NCBI GenBank assembly: GCA_032433595.1
Contig: JASWJB010000166.1
Span: forward strand, 1 to 64,000
Direction of reading: 5' to 3'
From: Conoideocrella luteorostrata
Taxonomy: Eukaryota > Ascomycota > Sordariomycetes > Hypocreales > Clavicipitaceae
DNA length: 64,000 bases
Below, piece after piece: positions 1 through 11,992 of this stretch. A program made the translations under genes and the position numbers. The notes beneath the pieces were generated by a model. That model saw nothing but the letters and a program-made list of their open reading frames with translations. It had not been told where the DNA came from and made no database searches. The stretch's first letter is position 1. The number at the start of each line of letters is the position of its first letter.

Positions 1-20
1 GTGTGTATGTGTGTGTGTGT
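1..20. repeat. GT dinucleotide microsatellite
   Basis: The window opens inside a short GT tract interrupted by one GTAT unit. It lies just downstream of the stop codon of the APSES factor and has no coding role. Confidence 0.8.
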
Positions 21-53
21 TCAACAGAGAGTAATAGTAGTTGGTATGCGAAA

Positions 54-2662
54 CTAGTGTACCACGCCTTCGACGCCTCCTAGGAATCTTCGCACACGGC
101 CAATGTCAAGCTCATCACGTTCGCTTTCAACGGCTTTGAGGAGACCGTCAACAACAGCATCCACATCACTTTCTTGTACGCCTGTGCACAAAGCCACGAC
201 GCGGCGATACTTGACCTCAACGTCCCGACTTCGACCTTTCAGGGCTTGCACCATCTTGCGTGTGACCTCTCGGCGACCTTCAATGGCGCGGATACGAGCT
301 CGGAGGACAGTAGTGGACGGGAGCATGCCCTCACTACCGAAACCCCCACTGCTGGCTGATGACTCTTCCGCTGCCTCGAGCATGGCCGACAACTCGGTTT
401 CCCATGATGACGAGGGGTTAGGCTGAGATGAGCGTGATTGCTCGTTCATTAAACGGAGTTGCTCGTCTTCGCGGGCATGAGCTAAGTTGGAGACCTTTTG
501 ACGAGCAAGTTGCTGTTTTTTCACACTTTCTGCAAGTTGCTCTAGGCTGCGACGAGCATCTCCAAGATGCGCAGATGTGGAACGCAGGGTGGCATGCATT
601 GCATCTAATGAAGTTTGCTTGGCCTTCATTTCTTGTTGAAAACTTGAGCCGGTTTCGTTTAGGAGATGTGTGATGGCTGCAATTTATGTCAGTCAGGGAG
701 GATAGAAATAATATCGGGTTCGCCAAGTGAGACTTACAGGCAATGATCTCGTCGCTACTTTCCCGAGTCCGTTGACTTGAGCCATTTGCGCCGTTCTTCT
801 CGGTTGGATCTTCACCATTGGTCTTCTCCTCGGTATTTCCACCACCAATACCAAAGTCAAGAGGACGCAAGCCGACGCGGTTGGCAATGTTAGGATCTGC
901 CCCAACTTCCAGGAGCTGTGAGATAATACTTCTGTTGCCAATTCTGGCTGCTATGTTCAAAGCAGTATCTCCTGAGCTGTCCTGGTCATTGACAATTTCA
1001 GTCATGAAGCGAGCGATACCCATTTTGGGAATAATCGACTGCGAGCTGTTTGGCACATTTCCGTTGGTCTGGCTGCTTGGGACGCTACCCTGTCGTACCA
1101 CCCATTCTAAAAGGCTTTCAAGATAGTAGCGGCTGGCAGCATTGCGACCCTTGACTGCGCTGGTGACAGCTATGTGATGCAGAACCGTTCGGCCCTTCTG
1201 GTCTCGCGACTCGACTGTGCCGCCCAATACCTCGAGCAAATCCGGGAAAGAACCCTGATCCATCGAGTTAGTGACTAGACAGGCCCTCATTAACGCTGTC
1301 TCACCGGATGCATTCACCCGGTGCGGTGATGCTCCGGCTGCAATCAACGCGCGCAGAAGTGGCATGCGAGCTAGCGTGGCTGCCCAGTGCAGAGCAGTGT
1401 GGCTTTGGGGATCAATAGGCATGTCAAGTTCGGCGGGGCTGAAGGTTCGAAGCATATCGTGCTTGGAGGTGTCGGCAATGGAAGAATCCATGAACAAGCC
1501 CATCAGCATGCCACGCTTCATCTCAACATCGGGAGACATTTCATAGGGCAACGGAGGCAAGGGACCATTGCCATCATCGCCAGGCGACCGATCATGAATA
1601 GCACTCTGCGTATACATGAAAGACTCGTTGGGCTCGGTGGGCGACCCGGGAAACGCCCCGGAGTACATGTCCATGTTCTGTCCATACCCTCCAAAGCTAT
1701 CTGTAGGCGTCATGGCAACCCGCTGGCGTTTCCTGGGAGGCTCATGTTCAGGCATGCCTGACATAGCAGCTGCTTGTTGGGTAGAGTATGTGGAGTCGGG
1801 CTGTTGTCCATAATCAGAAGAATAGCTTTGCTGCGAGTTTCCTGGGAACTCATCGCCATTCTGTAATGAAGGCTGTCGGCTAAAGCTAGGCGCACGAGTT
1901 GGACCATTGCGGCTTCTTGGGCCGGGTGACTCAAATCGAGCTTTGCTAATGGCCGCCACGGCATGTGAAGCTGTGCTAGAGATGTTCTTGAAGAATGTTC
2001 CGGACATGCCATTTGGCCTACTGTCCATGCTGGAATTGTACAAGCGCTTTCGCTGTGCTGCCATGGCCTGCTCCTTCGTTGGCGTATTAAAGTCTCCTCT
2101 GCCGGCAACGCCTCCATCTTGTCCCATATCATACGTTAAGAGTGGCCGTAGAAGCTCCTCCACGCCATATTGTCGACACACCTCGACCCCCCTGTCAAAC
2201 ATGATCCAAGTGCCTTGATACTTTCCGTACCCTCCTTGAACCTTTTCGTGTTCGCCAGTTTGAATTTCCTTTTCGAGAATCTTGGTTCGCTTGCCCTTGT
2301 CGACGCCGGCAACTTTAAGGATCTGAGTAGCGTTGAGCCACGAGTCGTGTCGTCTCCTCATGACAGCGATATTATTGACTTCCATTTCGTACACATCTAC
2401 ACCGGAATACGAAGCCTATTATGCAACACAAGCAACCCATTAGCTACTAATTTCTTTTTCAAATTTTTTTTGGGAGGGGGGTGTTGTTCCAACCCAAAGA
2501 CGAAGTTGATCCAAAATGTTGAAGAATACATACCGAGTAAATTTGAGGTCCATCGGCCCCATTGAAACCTTGATGAAAAGAGGCGCTATGCCTCGGCTGA
2601 GATTGCTGGCTCATGGAGAAAGACTGTTGTGAAGATTGGGATGCAGAAGGCATTTTGACCAT
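54..2662 (-). CDS. MBF-type APSES transcription factor (Mbp1/Res2-like) with ankyrin repeats
   Basis: Three exons on the minus strand: 2662-2534, 2415-738 and 676-54, giving about 809 residues. Introns have GTATGT...TAG and GTAAGT...CAG borders and the frame closes exactly. The N-terminus carries the KilA-N/APSES DNA-binding domain (about residues 44-130), with the hallmark stretch VAGVDKGKRTKILEKEI. Ankyrin repeats follow at about 380-460 and 520-560 (TALHWAA, TALNIAA motifs). The C-terminus is a heptad-rich coiled coil (about 610-780), as expected for dimerisation with a Swi6-type partner. In yeasts, MBF complexes bind MCB elements (ACGCGT) and drive G1/S genes; the same nuclear role is inferred here. 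The start could be the ATG at 2662 or the one at 2653. A TTG just upstream is not a plausible start. Confidence 0.93.
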
Positions 2663-4043
2663 CGGCAATGTTTGCGAAAAGAGCGGATTGGTAGACGCAG
2701 AGGCCGAAAATAAGGAAAGTCGCAGATCGTGCGCTGTGCCTTCGTCGCCTCGGCGAGATCAACTGCCAAGGGACGAAATGGTGCCGAAAGAGCACACGTC
2801 TTTTATCACTGCCAAGCGCCGTCGGAGTACATGTGTGCGCAAGAACATACAGTAGACGTCAAGCCCAGCTGTCTCCTTTCTACTCCCAAATACCTTTGGA
2901 GCAGAAATTTGCGCGAATAGATGAGGCTGAATGTCCGGAGTTTGAATGCGCAGCTGCAGGCGAAATGAATGGCGGAGCAAGTGGGTTGGCTGCAGGGCAG
3001 CGTGGTGGTAATTAAGTAACTGGAGCAGGCCACTCACTGCCACAAGCGAGAGAAAGAGGGCCTGGTACTTGAGGGAGGGGGGAAGCAGAATGCCAGAATG
3101 AGGCGCTTCCTAGCTCGCCAGGACTGGTTTGGCCGATCTAAGTGCAAGCCAAGATGCAAGATGTGTGAGTTCGACAAAAAGATGTATTCCTCGTTTGTTT
3201 GAAGGTGAGAAACGACCAGCCTGGGAAATAGGACGAAGTGATGAAAGTCACTGCTGCGCCGTTTCAGTGACACAAAAATAATGTTAAGAGTTATGCCACA
3301 CAATGAAAGTACCGAACAGAACCACAACGAGGGGTACGGAGTACTTTAACATGTAAATCAGGCCTGCGTCTAAATTAGATCCAGTAGTTCGTAGTCGGCA
3401 GTAGGACACTGTAACATTACGATAGCCAGTGCGATGAAGCGCAATCATGAGAGCGACGCGTCAGCGTGGATTCCATGTCACAATTCAATTAAGCCAGACG
3501 TGTCTGTTTCGCGAAGCTGGCGTGTCGAAGCGTGTTAGGTCGCGACGCGAGGGGCTCTGGCTCTGAAACTTGTTTCCGTGGGTGCACGAGGTGGCGCCTA
3601 ATGGCGTTCACAAGTGGGGCATCTTAAGTGCCTGTTTGCGTCCTCCGTACCTACAGCACTCCAAGTTCAGGGCATTGCATCTTGATAATCTGCCTCCAAT
3701 AGGGATGACGCAAATGATCAGCAAATGAGAGCCAATTAGCTGGTCTCCATGCAGCCCTTTTCTGCCTGTCAAGATACAGGAACCAACGGTTTGCTCGATC
3801 TTGCACCCGGAGAAAATGCAGCAGCCCTTGGGGACTTTGCTGACCCCATCGCAGCCCGAGGTTGGTCCGCTTGAGTGAGCCAGGAAACTGGCTCCACAAC
3901 CTTGTTTGAGACTCTGCAACGTCCAGACAAGCCGTCACTTGTAGAGTAGTAGCGACCATCACCTAGACATCGAAATGACACATCGCAATTACTGATTTGA
4001 ACCCCCCCCTTTTTTTTCTTTAGCCGTCTCACCCACTGCAACA
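2663..4043. other. Divergent intergenic region between the APSES factor and the LYR gene
   Basis: About 1.4 kb with no supported gene. It must hold the promoters of both neighbours. It contains one exact ACGCGT (MCB-like) site at 3456-3461 and one TACGGAGTA copy at 3335-3343. A C/T-rich run (about 4003-4021) lies just before the LYR start codon. Confidence 0.7.
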
Positions 4044-5198
4044 ATGCCCGAACCGTCGTATCCGCTGCCTCGATATCTACGGCCACTTCATCTGTTTCGC
4101 CATCTCCTGCGCGAAGCTTCCTATCTCCCTCCAGCTTTCCGATCGACGGTCGACTCGACTATCCGAACTAGATTTCACAAAAACCGGAAAAATGGGCAGC
4201 ATACCAAGCACCGCCTCTCCAAAGCGATATCCTCTCTGCGGGCTTTGCGAGCTGCCAACAGCGGTGATAAATCTGCCATGGAGGCCCTGATTATGAAAGG
4301 TTTCGGCAGAACAGGGAGCAGAAGACGAGAACTCATGACTCAGCTTGTCAAATCACAAGGGCCAGATGATACTCATGCACTAGAGTCCATGTTAAATCAG
4401 ACAGTCAGGAGGAGCGAACAGATCAAATCAAAGGCGGAAATCTCAAGCCACGAGCAAACCAGCCAATTCTTCACGGGGAAGAAAGCACGCACACCGAAGA
4501 ACTCTTTTTTTGAAAGATGGGATCAGTCCAAGCTATTACAAATCATACGATCGCAGAAACAGCAGCAGAAGGATACCAAGGGCACAACTAGCTGGCCGGG
4601 TACAGCTGTAAAAAGCACCAACCCGGATCAGTTCATCCCAGCAACGAATATATGGGGCAAGCCGCCCGCTGAGAGCCTTGTGAGGACAAAACGAGCGCAT
4701 TGGTGGAGGAGAAGTGCAGATAAGATCATGCCGCCTTTGGGCAAAGGCGAGTGGGATCTGTTGCAACGGTTGACCGTCGGAGCTCAAGAGTCAGGCGAGT
4801 GGTGTGTGCCCCAGCGACGGGCTTGTCCTGCAACAGAGCCAAGCTTGCAAGCCAGAGTCTCTGGGAAATGGGATTGGGAGACATATGCCAGAATACCTAC
4901 GAGTAGAGCCGAACAGCCAAGAACAATGTCAAGACAACGTCGCACAGGACAGTATGACACTGGTCCTTACGGTGGAAGAGTGCGTGCCAAAGAAGTTTCG
5001 GACAGGTGGTTCCGAAGAGCATACAACAGGACATGGCAGCTCACTCCCAGTATTGCACAGGACCCTAATACACTGCGTTATGTTTTTGCATGGGGGAGTG
5101 CCACATCCAATCTACCATCTGCCACGAACTCTCAGATGGACGTTTTTGAGGGTGTCGACAAAAAAGGCAACAGAATACACAAGACGTCAGATGCTTGA
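4044..5198 (+). CDS. LYR-motif (Complex1_LYR-like) protein with long C-terminal extension
   Basis: Single-exon gene of 384 residues starting at ATG 4044. Residues about 13-50 look like a Complex1_LYR domain: a Leu-x-x-Phe-Arg LYR-type motif (LHLFRHLLREASYLP) followed by an Arg-x-x-Phe-x-x-Asn segment (RTRFHKNRK). LYR proteins act in the mitochondrial matrix with acyl carrier protein in Fe-S cluster or respiratory complex assembly. Most are about 80-150 residues, so the extra 300 basic, Trp/Arg-rich residues are unusual. The C-terminal end (RRAYNRTWQL) resembles mitochondrial ribosome or assembly factors in composition only. The exact partner cannot be told from sequence. The gene is convergent with the acetyltransferase, with only 57 bp between stop codons. 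Confidence 0.75.
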   Translation: MPEPSYPLPRYLRPLHLFRHLLREASYLPPAFRSTVDSTIRTRFHKNRKNGQHTKHRLSKAISSLRALRAANSGDKSAMEALIMKGFGRTGSRRRELMTQLVKSQGPDDTHALESMLNQTVRRSEQIKSKAEISSHEQTSQFFTGKKARTPKNSFFERWDQSKLLQIIRSQKQQQKDTKGTTSWPGTAVKSTNPDQFIPATNIWGKPPAESLVRTKRAHWWRRSADKIMPPLGKGEWDLLQRLTVGAQESGEWCVPQRRACPATEPSLQARVSGKWDWETYARIPTSRAEQPRTMSRQRRTGQYDTGPYGGRVRAKEVSDRWFRRAYNRTWQLTPSIAQDPNTLRYVFAWGSATSNLPSATNSQMDVFEGVDKKGNRIHKTSDA

Positions 5199-5255
5199 TT
5201 GCTGTTATATATATAGGGCAAGGCTCCGACAGGCGAACCTTCTGCCCCAGCGAGC

Positions 5256-5872
5256 CTAATCTAAGAGCTGGGCAAGCTTTTCTAAGCTTTCCCCCTCTAC
5301 CCGCATGCCAACCCATTCATCCATGGCCTTGGCTCCGATGCTCTCATAAAATTTAATGCTAGGCTCGTTCCACTTAAGGACAACCCAATCCAATCTACCG
5401 CCTTTCATGGCCACAACCTGCTTAGCCAGCTCCACTAACAGTCTCTTGCCATAACCCATACCCCGCTCAGAGGGTTGAATGAACAGATCCTCGAGGTAGA
5501 TGCCCGGCTTGGCTCGCCACGTGCTGTAGTTGTAGAAATACAAAGCTATTCCAACGGCTTTCCCCTCTGGGTTGAACAGCAATAAGCAGCGTGATGGTCG
5601 GTCGGGGGTGATGGGTTCAGTGTTGGGGACTGTGGCATCATTACCAGAGGAATTCGACGGCGCAAAAGCAACTGTCTTTTCGATTGTCTCAACAGTGGCT
5701 TCGACAGCATCAGGCTCTTTCTCGTAGAGAGCAAGAGCTTGGATGAGTTCAAGGATGAAGTGGGCGTCTATGATATACATCAGTGGCAGTGAACATACCG
5801 GGTTCAAGTCTTCCTCGTTCAGAGAGACATACCTTCGCGGCGAGCGTGCCGCACAGTGGCTTCGGCTGCCAT
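5256..5872 (-). CDS. GNAT-family N-acetyltransferase (SSAT/thialysine acetyltransferase-like)
   Basis: Two exons: 5872-5833 and 5767-5256, with a 65-nt GTATGT...TAG intron, giving 183 residues. The short first exon encodes MAAEATVRHAR, and splicing joins it to DAHFILELIQALALYE, the typical start of diamine acetyltransferase-like GNATs. Motif A is clear: LEDLFIQPSERGMGYGKRLL, containing the acetyl-CoA pyrophosphate loop R-G-x-G-x-G/R-type signature. It is followed by the WNEPSIKFYESIGA motif B. The family transfers acetyl groups from acetyl-CoA to polyamines or lysine-like amines; the exact substrate is not known here. Without the intron the open frame runs upstream into unrelated residues, which supports the spliced model. 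Confidence 0.9.
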
Positions 5873-6270
5873 TGTGCTTGTATGTTGTGTTTATCAATCA
5901 GTCGTATGTAGAGGTAGGCAAACGTCAATTTATAGATCGCTCCCGTGACAAATAGAAGGTTCTTTTTTCAAGTAGGACCGGTGAGGTTTTATATCGCTCT
6001 TGAATCGCCTGTAATGCAGCGTTCGAAAGTGTTCGTAGATCTTCCAAGACATGAAAGGGCGCAGAGGACATTCGCAAGTTTTACGTCTCCGTCCCCCAGC
6101 TCCGGATCAAGGTTGGTAGGTGGTGGGGATAAATAGCGTCAAGCTGCTATGCTGAACCGCCGTGTTCCTACAAATGCTGGTCAAGTGGATATCGTCTCTC
6201 ATTTTTGGGTTCCGCTCCGAATTTTTGGCGACCCATGTCTGAGGCCGGCGTCGGACCTTACCCACGGCGG

Positions 6271-6290
6271 CATGGCATGGCATGGCATGG
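6271..6290. repeat. CATGG x4 tandem repeat
   Basis: Four perfect copies of CATGG in the spacer upstream of the acetyltransferase gene. No function can be inferred. Confidence 0.85.
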
Positions 6291-6348
6291 GATAGTACAG
6301 CTCCTTGTTGGCTTTGTTGGAGGAATATTTGCTCCAGTTATACCGCAA

Positions 6349-6395
6349 TTTTTTTTTTTTTTTTAATTTTTTAATTTTTTTAAATTATAAATCAA
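6349..6395. repeat. Low-complexity T/AT tract
   Basis: A run of about 16 T followed by TTTAA-type segments. Simple-sequence DNA in a spacer. Confidence 0.7.
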
Positions 6396-6639
6396 ATACA
6401 TACTCACGGCTGAGGCAGTCCAAATTCATGCATACTTATAGCTTAACGTTTCCAGATGCTAATTATCTACATGAAGACTGTTGGTTTTGAACTGTCCATA
6501 GGGCTCCCCAACTACAGGTTGTGCAAATGTACTTTCTCATCAAATATACGACATGGTATCAAGGATTGAAAAAAAATAATAAGGAAGAGCCCTGAATATA
6601 TCCAAGAAACCAACCCGCCTCACCTGCCTGCCTATTCAA

Positions 6640-8371
6640 CTACAAAAGATAGCGGTACGTAGGATTCATATCGCCCAGGGCGAGTTTCTCCTCTTCCGAC
6701 AAATGTCCAACATTGCTCTTTCCATTATTGCGATCCCTGTTGGCCTTCCAGCAACCAAATCCATAGATCAAGCAGGATAACACAGAGACTATGCAGAAGA
6801 CGATACTCACAGTGTATCCCTGATTATAGCTGGTTTGGACGGATTTGTCTTGGTCGTACGCAAAAGCAGCAATGATGCCGCCCAGGTTACCGAAGCCAAC
6901 TTGCCAGGCACTACCGACGGCTCGTCGGTGGTGGCCTCCGAGATTCATGTTGAACCAACACACGATAACTGGCATCGCGGTGTAGGCGCCTGCTGCGGCC
7001 ATGAAGAGACAACCGTATTGGACATCTGTGTTGTTGTGAACGGCGCGGAGCGCAGAGAAGCCAGCGATGCCGATGAGAATAGGTATAATGGCGAAAAACA
7101 TGCGATGCTTCAACTTGTCGGAAATATACGCAACTACCATGGAGAAGCCGAATGCCGCAGCCCATGGAGGTACGCTTCGTAGTTGCGTCTGGGTCGGGCT
7201 GTAACCATAGCTGCTGATAATGCTCGGCGCGAAGTAAGCGTAGCCGTAGGCTGGGACAATAAGACCCAGGTACATGAAACCACCGACAATCACTTTGTAG
7301 TCCTTGAAGACGTTGCCAATATCACGAAGTGTGATTTTACGCTCCAATCCTGATTTTCCTTGGTCGAGTCGAAGCCTGGCAGCCACGTAATTGCGTTCGT
7401 CGTCTTTGAGCCATTGGGCTTGTTCGGGAAAGTTGGGAAGCCAGAAGTAAAAGAAAAAGCTGACGAACACGGTCAGACCTCCTTCGATGATGAAAATCCA
7501 GCGCCAGCCATTGTATCCCCGAAGGCCGCCCATCTTGCCAATTGCGGCGGCAAGAAGTCCTCCAAAAGCTCCTGCGAGGCTGGTGCTATTGAAGAAGAGC
7601 GAATATCGGCGTTGCGCTTCATGTCGACGGTACCACATGCCGATGAGGTAGAAAGCTACGAACATGGGATGTCGGTGTCAGCTTGTCATTCTCCATGGCC
7701 AGAGTCGTCCAATGAACAAGAGCTTAGCAATTGCATCGCCCGGTCAATACTCACCACCTGGAAACATGCCCGTCTCAAATACGCCAAGAAAGAAACGAGT
7801 CGCCAACAGACCCGAGTAGTTTTGGACTAGTCCTTGCATGATGGTTGTAAACCCGAACAAGAACATATTCAACGACAGCCACGTTGAGGGCTTGAACCTC
7901 TTGAGGAAGACATTCGATGGGATCTCGAAAAGGACGTACGGCACGAAGAATATGACGATGGCTGTGTTGAACTGTGATGGCTGCATATGGAGGTCCTGCA
8001 CCAAATTGTAAATCTTAGCGTTGGCGATGTTGACTCTATCTATCCACGCAATCGGGTGAGCAAAAGCATACAACACGGTTTGGGCTATGCCTAGCCTAGG
8101 TGCTATGGGCAACAAAGAGACAGGGAGGGGAAAACTCACCAAGAAAGGCCAGCAAGTACATGACGCAGAGAAAGGGAATTACGTGAAGATCGATCTTCAT
8201 CATCAGCCGCTTTTCCGTTGTATGCGACGGACACGTAACGTCTTCCTCTTCGTCCGAGGACCCATTGTGAAGCTTTTGGTGAGGTTCTTCAGGATACGCA
8301 TGCGACTCCGCGACCGCACCCTGGGGCTGACGGAGCGAGCCGCTTCCCTTCTCATCAGCACCGACTGCCAT
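6640..8371 (-). CDS. MFS permease of the anion:cation symporter family (Dal5/Tna1-like)
   Basis: Three exons: 8371-8140, 8039-7755 and 7655-6640, giving 510 residues. Both introns are about 100 nt with GTGAGT donors and TAG acceptors. Splicing restores the family motif LAFLDRVNIANAK after TM1 and FPGGAFYLIGMWYRR before TM4. Twelve hydrophobic segments are evident, with the loop after TM6 containing the WRWIFIIEGG and WLPNFPEQAQWL motifs seen in fungal allantoate/nicotinate/vitamin permeases. It is probably a plasma-membrane proton symporter for an organic anion such as nicotinate, allantoate or a similar carboxylate; the substrate cannot be fixed from sequence. Confidence 0.9.
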
Positions 8372-10704
8372 GGAGATTGTGTAACTTCCTGACTCCTAAG
8401 GATTGAGTTGCGCAGCGTTTGACACGCCACTTCAGTGTTTGCGCCAAGGAGTGGCGGAGACGGGTATGCAACGCCTAGTAGTAAAACATTCGAAGGAACT
8501 AGGATGAAAAGTCTGGGGCGCGCTCACGATCAAGTGAGCGTCTACCTTTTCGCGTATGACGACTGTGACACAAGCAGACGAGAGGTGAGAAGAACGGTCA
8601 ACAAAGCAGATAGGAAGTTGGAACCAGGTGCAAAATGCCAGAGCAGCGCAAATCCGGAAGTATTCATTTATAAAGCGCCCGAGGTCGGGTATCTGCACGG
8701 CGAGATATTATGGATATAAGCCCTTACAGACCTAAGCTGAACTCAACTGGGTCAATTGAGGATGATCTATTGGATTATTTGGCGTCGCTGTGGACTCGAT
8801 TGGTGGGCTAAGAACAGGGGGGTGAACGTTTGCCGAGAGAGCGGGAGCCATAACCCGCATCGACGAAATTTGGCCGACTCCGCAGACGTTCAAGTTGGCA
8901 GTGGCAATGACCTGGCTTTCTAGCCTGGAATGCTTGCTTGGACAATACGAATTACTCTCAAAAGAACATTAAGTCCGAAATGCGGTGGCACTGTGCTGTA
9001 TTTCCCGGCCGCAAGAGCAGATTCACGTTCAAGCCTGGTGGTGTCGGGTGTGCGGACTGCACATAAATTGGATTGTACTAGCAGCTGCCCGCGACTCCAC
9101 TGGGCCGGCACTACCGTCACTAATCCACGGGGGCCATCCGCCAGCCTCCAGTCTATTGTCAGGTCTGCATCCGCTGTAACCCCGCATTCTCCATCCCCTG
9201 TTGCCACACCGCAAACCCTTATTAGCCTGCCAGCCTGCACGCCTGCTCTCTGGCTGCCACGCTACATTTGTCCCCGTTTGCATTGCTGGTCTTAGCCTTC
9301 GGGCCTCACATGATGCTCAAATTATCCGTCACTACTCCGTACCCTGAGAGTGGCTAACATGAAGTGAGCGTGGCTTTTGACGGACGGAAGGGTGTCGAAA
9401 GACGTCGTGTAATAACGAGTATGGAGTATGGAGTACTTGGTAATGCTCTTCCTTTGTCCGAAGTCCGTCTGACATCCGACTACTCCGTACGGAGTAGTAC
9501 TTAGTAGCTGATCTGCATCGTGACGCCCGAAGAGAAACGATGGATCGCTGTTTGAGCACTCTTCATTGAAATTGACTCAACCGCCTGTATTTTCAGCGGC
9601 TGCTCAATGAAATTTATTGAACCACCAAAAACTTCAAGCCTGGCGTGGCGCGCCATCTCCACGCCTTGTCCCAGGGTATTGCACCCGACACTCATCTTCG
9701 GACTCTCCGGAAGATCGAATAGGCTACATTGAGCATCCAGGTCATGAACTTGGAAATCGGATTCATTGACCCATCCCTGTAGTCGCACGAAGGTCCTCAC
9801 ACAGCTTTCAAGCTATTGCGGATCAGAAGGCTGCAGGAGCCGCGACTACCGTTCATCCTGCACCAGCATAGATACATTATGCTTTGATTAGAAGTAACAA
9901 CCCCTACTACTCGTCTCCAGAATGACGAGATCGTGTGCCAACGTATTTTGATTCTTTTACACTCCAAATATGTCTCTTAAAGTCTCTTAAAACAGATAAG
10001 GATCATCGGTGCTTGCAATGGAAAGTTGTCCTTAATTACTACGTATACCTGAATATCCTCTCTACATTCCGGTCATCTAGGATTTCCATCAGACGTCCTT
10101 GAATTCGTTGATTCCGCTGATTTCCCGTCCTTCCTATTGCTCTTGACGGCCAAGCATGGTGGCTCTCGACTCATACCCACCCATCTATCTTTGTTTTCTA
10201 GAAAAAAGCTTTTACTAGCTTCCTAGGAACGCCGGGATCTCCAAGGTTCCGGGGCACTTAATTGAGTTCGCGCATTTCTATGTCATTTTGTTCGATGAAA
10301 CGGCTTGTCAAGTCGCTCCTAGCCGCTAGGAATTCCGACGAAGGTATCCAACAATCCACATGAGGCATTTCTAGTAAGAAAATAGTGAAACACCTCTGGC
10401 ATTGTATTATCTTGTCTCTGTAGACGAAATTAGGTATTAAAAAGGGTGCCTCTGTTAAAAGGTCAATGACTACTAATGACTTAAGGGGATGGTACTGAGG
10501 ACAAGTTTTGGGGGAGCACAGGCGAGGGGAATGCGGATGGGAACTTGATTTTAACAATGAAGATAACAGTTTGTATGGGACGGCTGAAATGAAGGAGAAG
10601 TCTTCGGTGCCTATATGGACAGGACAGTGATGAATTGCCTCGACATGTCCAAAGCTCCTCACAACACCAGTTCATCACCCAGGAATTGATGCAAAGTCTT
10701 CGTC
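8372..10704. other. 2.3-kb spacer between the permease and ERG6
   Basis: No supported gene; the short open frames here lack codon bias and recognisable motifs. It holds the permease promoter and a perfect 16-bp palindrome (TACTCCGTACGGAGTA, 9481-9496), with another motif copy at 9333-9341. Confidence 0.6.
9481..9496. repeat. Perfect 16-bp palindrome TACTCCGTACGGAGTA
   Basis: Two inverted copies of the dispersed 9-mer TACTCCGTA overlap by two bases, forming a perfect palindrome. A related degenerate run (GTATGGAGTATGGAGTAC) lies about 60 bp upstream. Confidence 0.9.
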
Positions 10705-11992
10705 TCAAGCCGGCTTCTTCCCCACCATCAAATACATTGGTGTAAATAACTTCCTCTTCCCTCCTTCCACAAGCGCATCTGCCGCCCGCCCCAAGCTTTC
10801 CGCCGTCTTCTTTGTCCCCGCGGGAGCAACACGAATCGCCTCAAGACACCACAAGAACGAGTGCGCCAACATCCGGCCCCATCGATTCATCCTCAGCACC
10901 GTCAGCGCATCCCACATATTCTGCGCGTATCTCAGGTCCGTCCCCAGCGGCCAGAACCATGGCGCGAATCCTTCGTCCGTTGCGGCCAGATCTTCGTGAT
11001 ACTGCAACTCAAAGCCGGCGGTCTCAATGGCCGCAAGACCATCAGCCACGCTGAACATTTGCGGGATGCCATCCCCTTGTTCGATGTCGATTCGGATACG
11101 GCGGTGCTGGAGATCCTCATTGTCGTATGCCTCCGTCATGAGCCATTCGTAGACGCCAAACGTGCCACCTGGTTTCAGGACACGGTTGATTTCGCGGTAC
11201 ACGCCTTCGAGAGACGGGGCATGGCAGGTTGCTTCGATTACGTAGACTGCATCGAAGGAGTTGTCTGGAAAGGGCATTTTCTGGGAGCATTTGTCAGTAT
11301 GTATCTTGAATGCCTGGGTCTACGAGGCATGTTTAGTACACATAAGCCGCTTACCATAAAGTCCCCTTGCACAAAATCCAATTTATCCTCCAAGCCCTCC
11401 TTCTTAGCATACGCTGTTGCCCTTTCGACCTGATACTCATTGATGTTCAGCCCCGTGACATGACATCCGGAAAACTTGACCATTTCACGAGCCGGGCCAC
11501 CCACGCCACATCCTACATCTAGGACCTTCATGCCCTTCCTGAGGCCAACATAGCTGGCGAGAAGGTGCTCGTGCCGAGCAATCGCTTGGTAGAAGCTCTC
11601 GCCATAGGCAAATCGGCAGAAGTGGAAGGATTCGCCCCAAGCGTTTTCGTAAAAATCAGTAGCGATGTTGTAGTATCTTGCGTTTGAACGTCAGCCAGCA
11701 GCAACAACAAAAGAGACTCAGTGAGCAGATGAATCCGGCAAGCCACTACGTACTGTCTGGTCAGACTGGCATAGTCATCTGTGCGAGATTTTCGAACCGT
11801 CTCCGTCTCATCTTGCGCCGTTTTATTGTCCCAATGGCGGAAATAGTCCTGCACGGCGGCTTCGTTGGCATAACTATCTTTGCCCATCATGGCCCGGAGA
11901 CCGCCCAGTGATTGAGATGAACCGCCATGAAGGATCTTGTCAAAGGCAGAGTTTCTGGCATCATTGAGTGAAATTAAAGCTTGGCTGGCCAT
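10705..11992 (-). CDS. ERG6: Sterol 24-C-methyltransferase
   Basis: Three exons: 11992-11754, 11676-11355 and 11280-10705, giving 378 residues, the usual ERG6 length. The frame closes exactly. It carries the SAM-binding motif I ([14 protein letters not shown]), the Erg6 signature region [12 protein letters not shown], the post-I segment [17 protein letters not shown], and a C-terminal sterol methyltransferase domain with [10 protein letters not shown]. The enzyme adds the C24 methyl group from S-adenosylmethionine to zymosterol or lanosterol in ergosterol synthesis, at the ER and lipid droplets. The splice junctions produce [13 protein letters not shown] and [13 protein letters not shown], both standard in the family. 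It is not clustered with other ergosterol genes here. Confidence 0.96.

Larger units (their letters stand above)
5873..6639. other. Spacer: acetyltransferase promoter and permease 3' region
   Basis: No gene is supported. It contains four tandem CATGG units (6271-6290) and a long T-rich/AT-rich tract (about 6349-6395). The latter probably lies in the untranslated or spacer DNA downstream of the permease. Confidence 0.6.
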
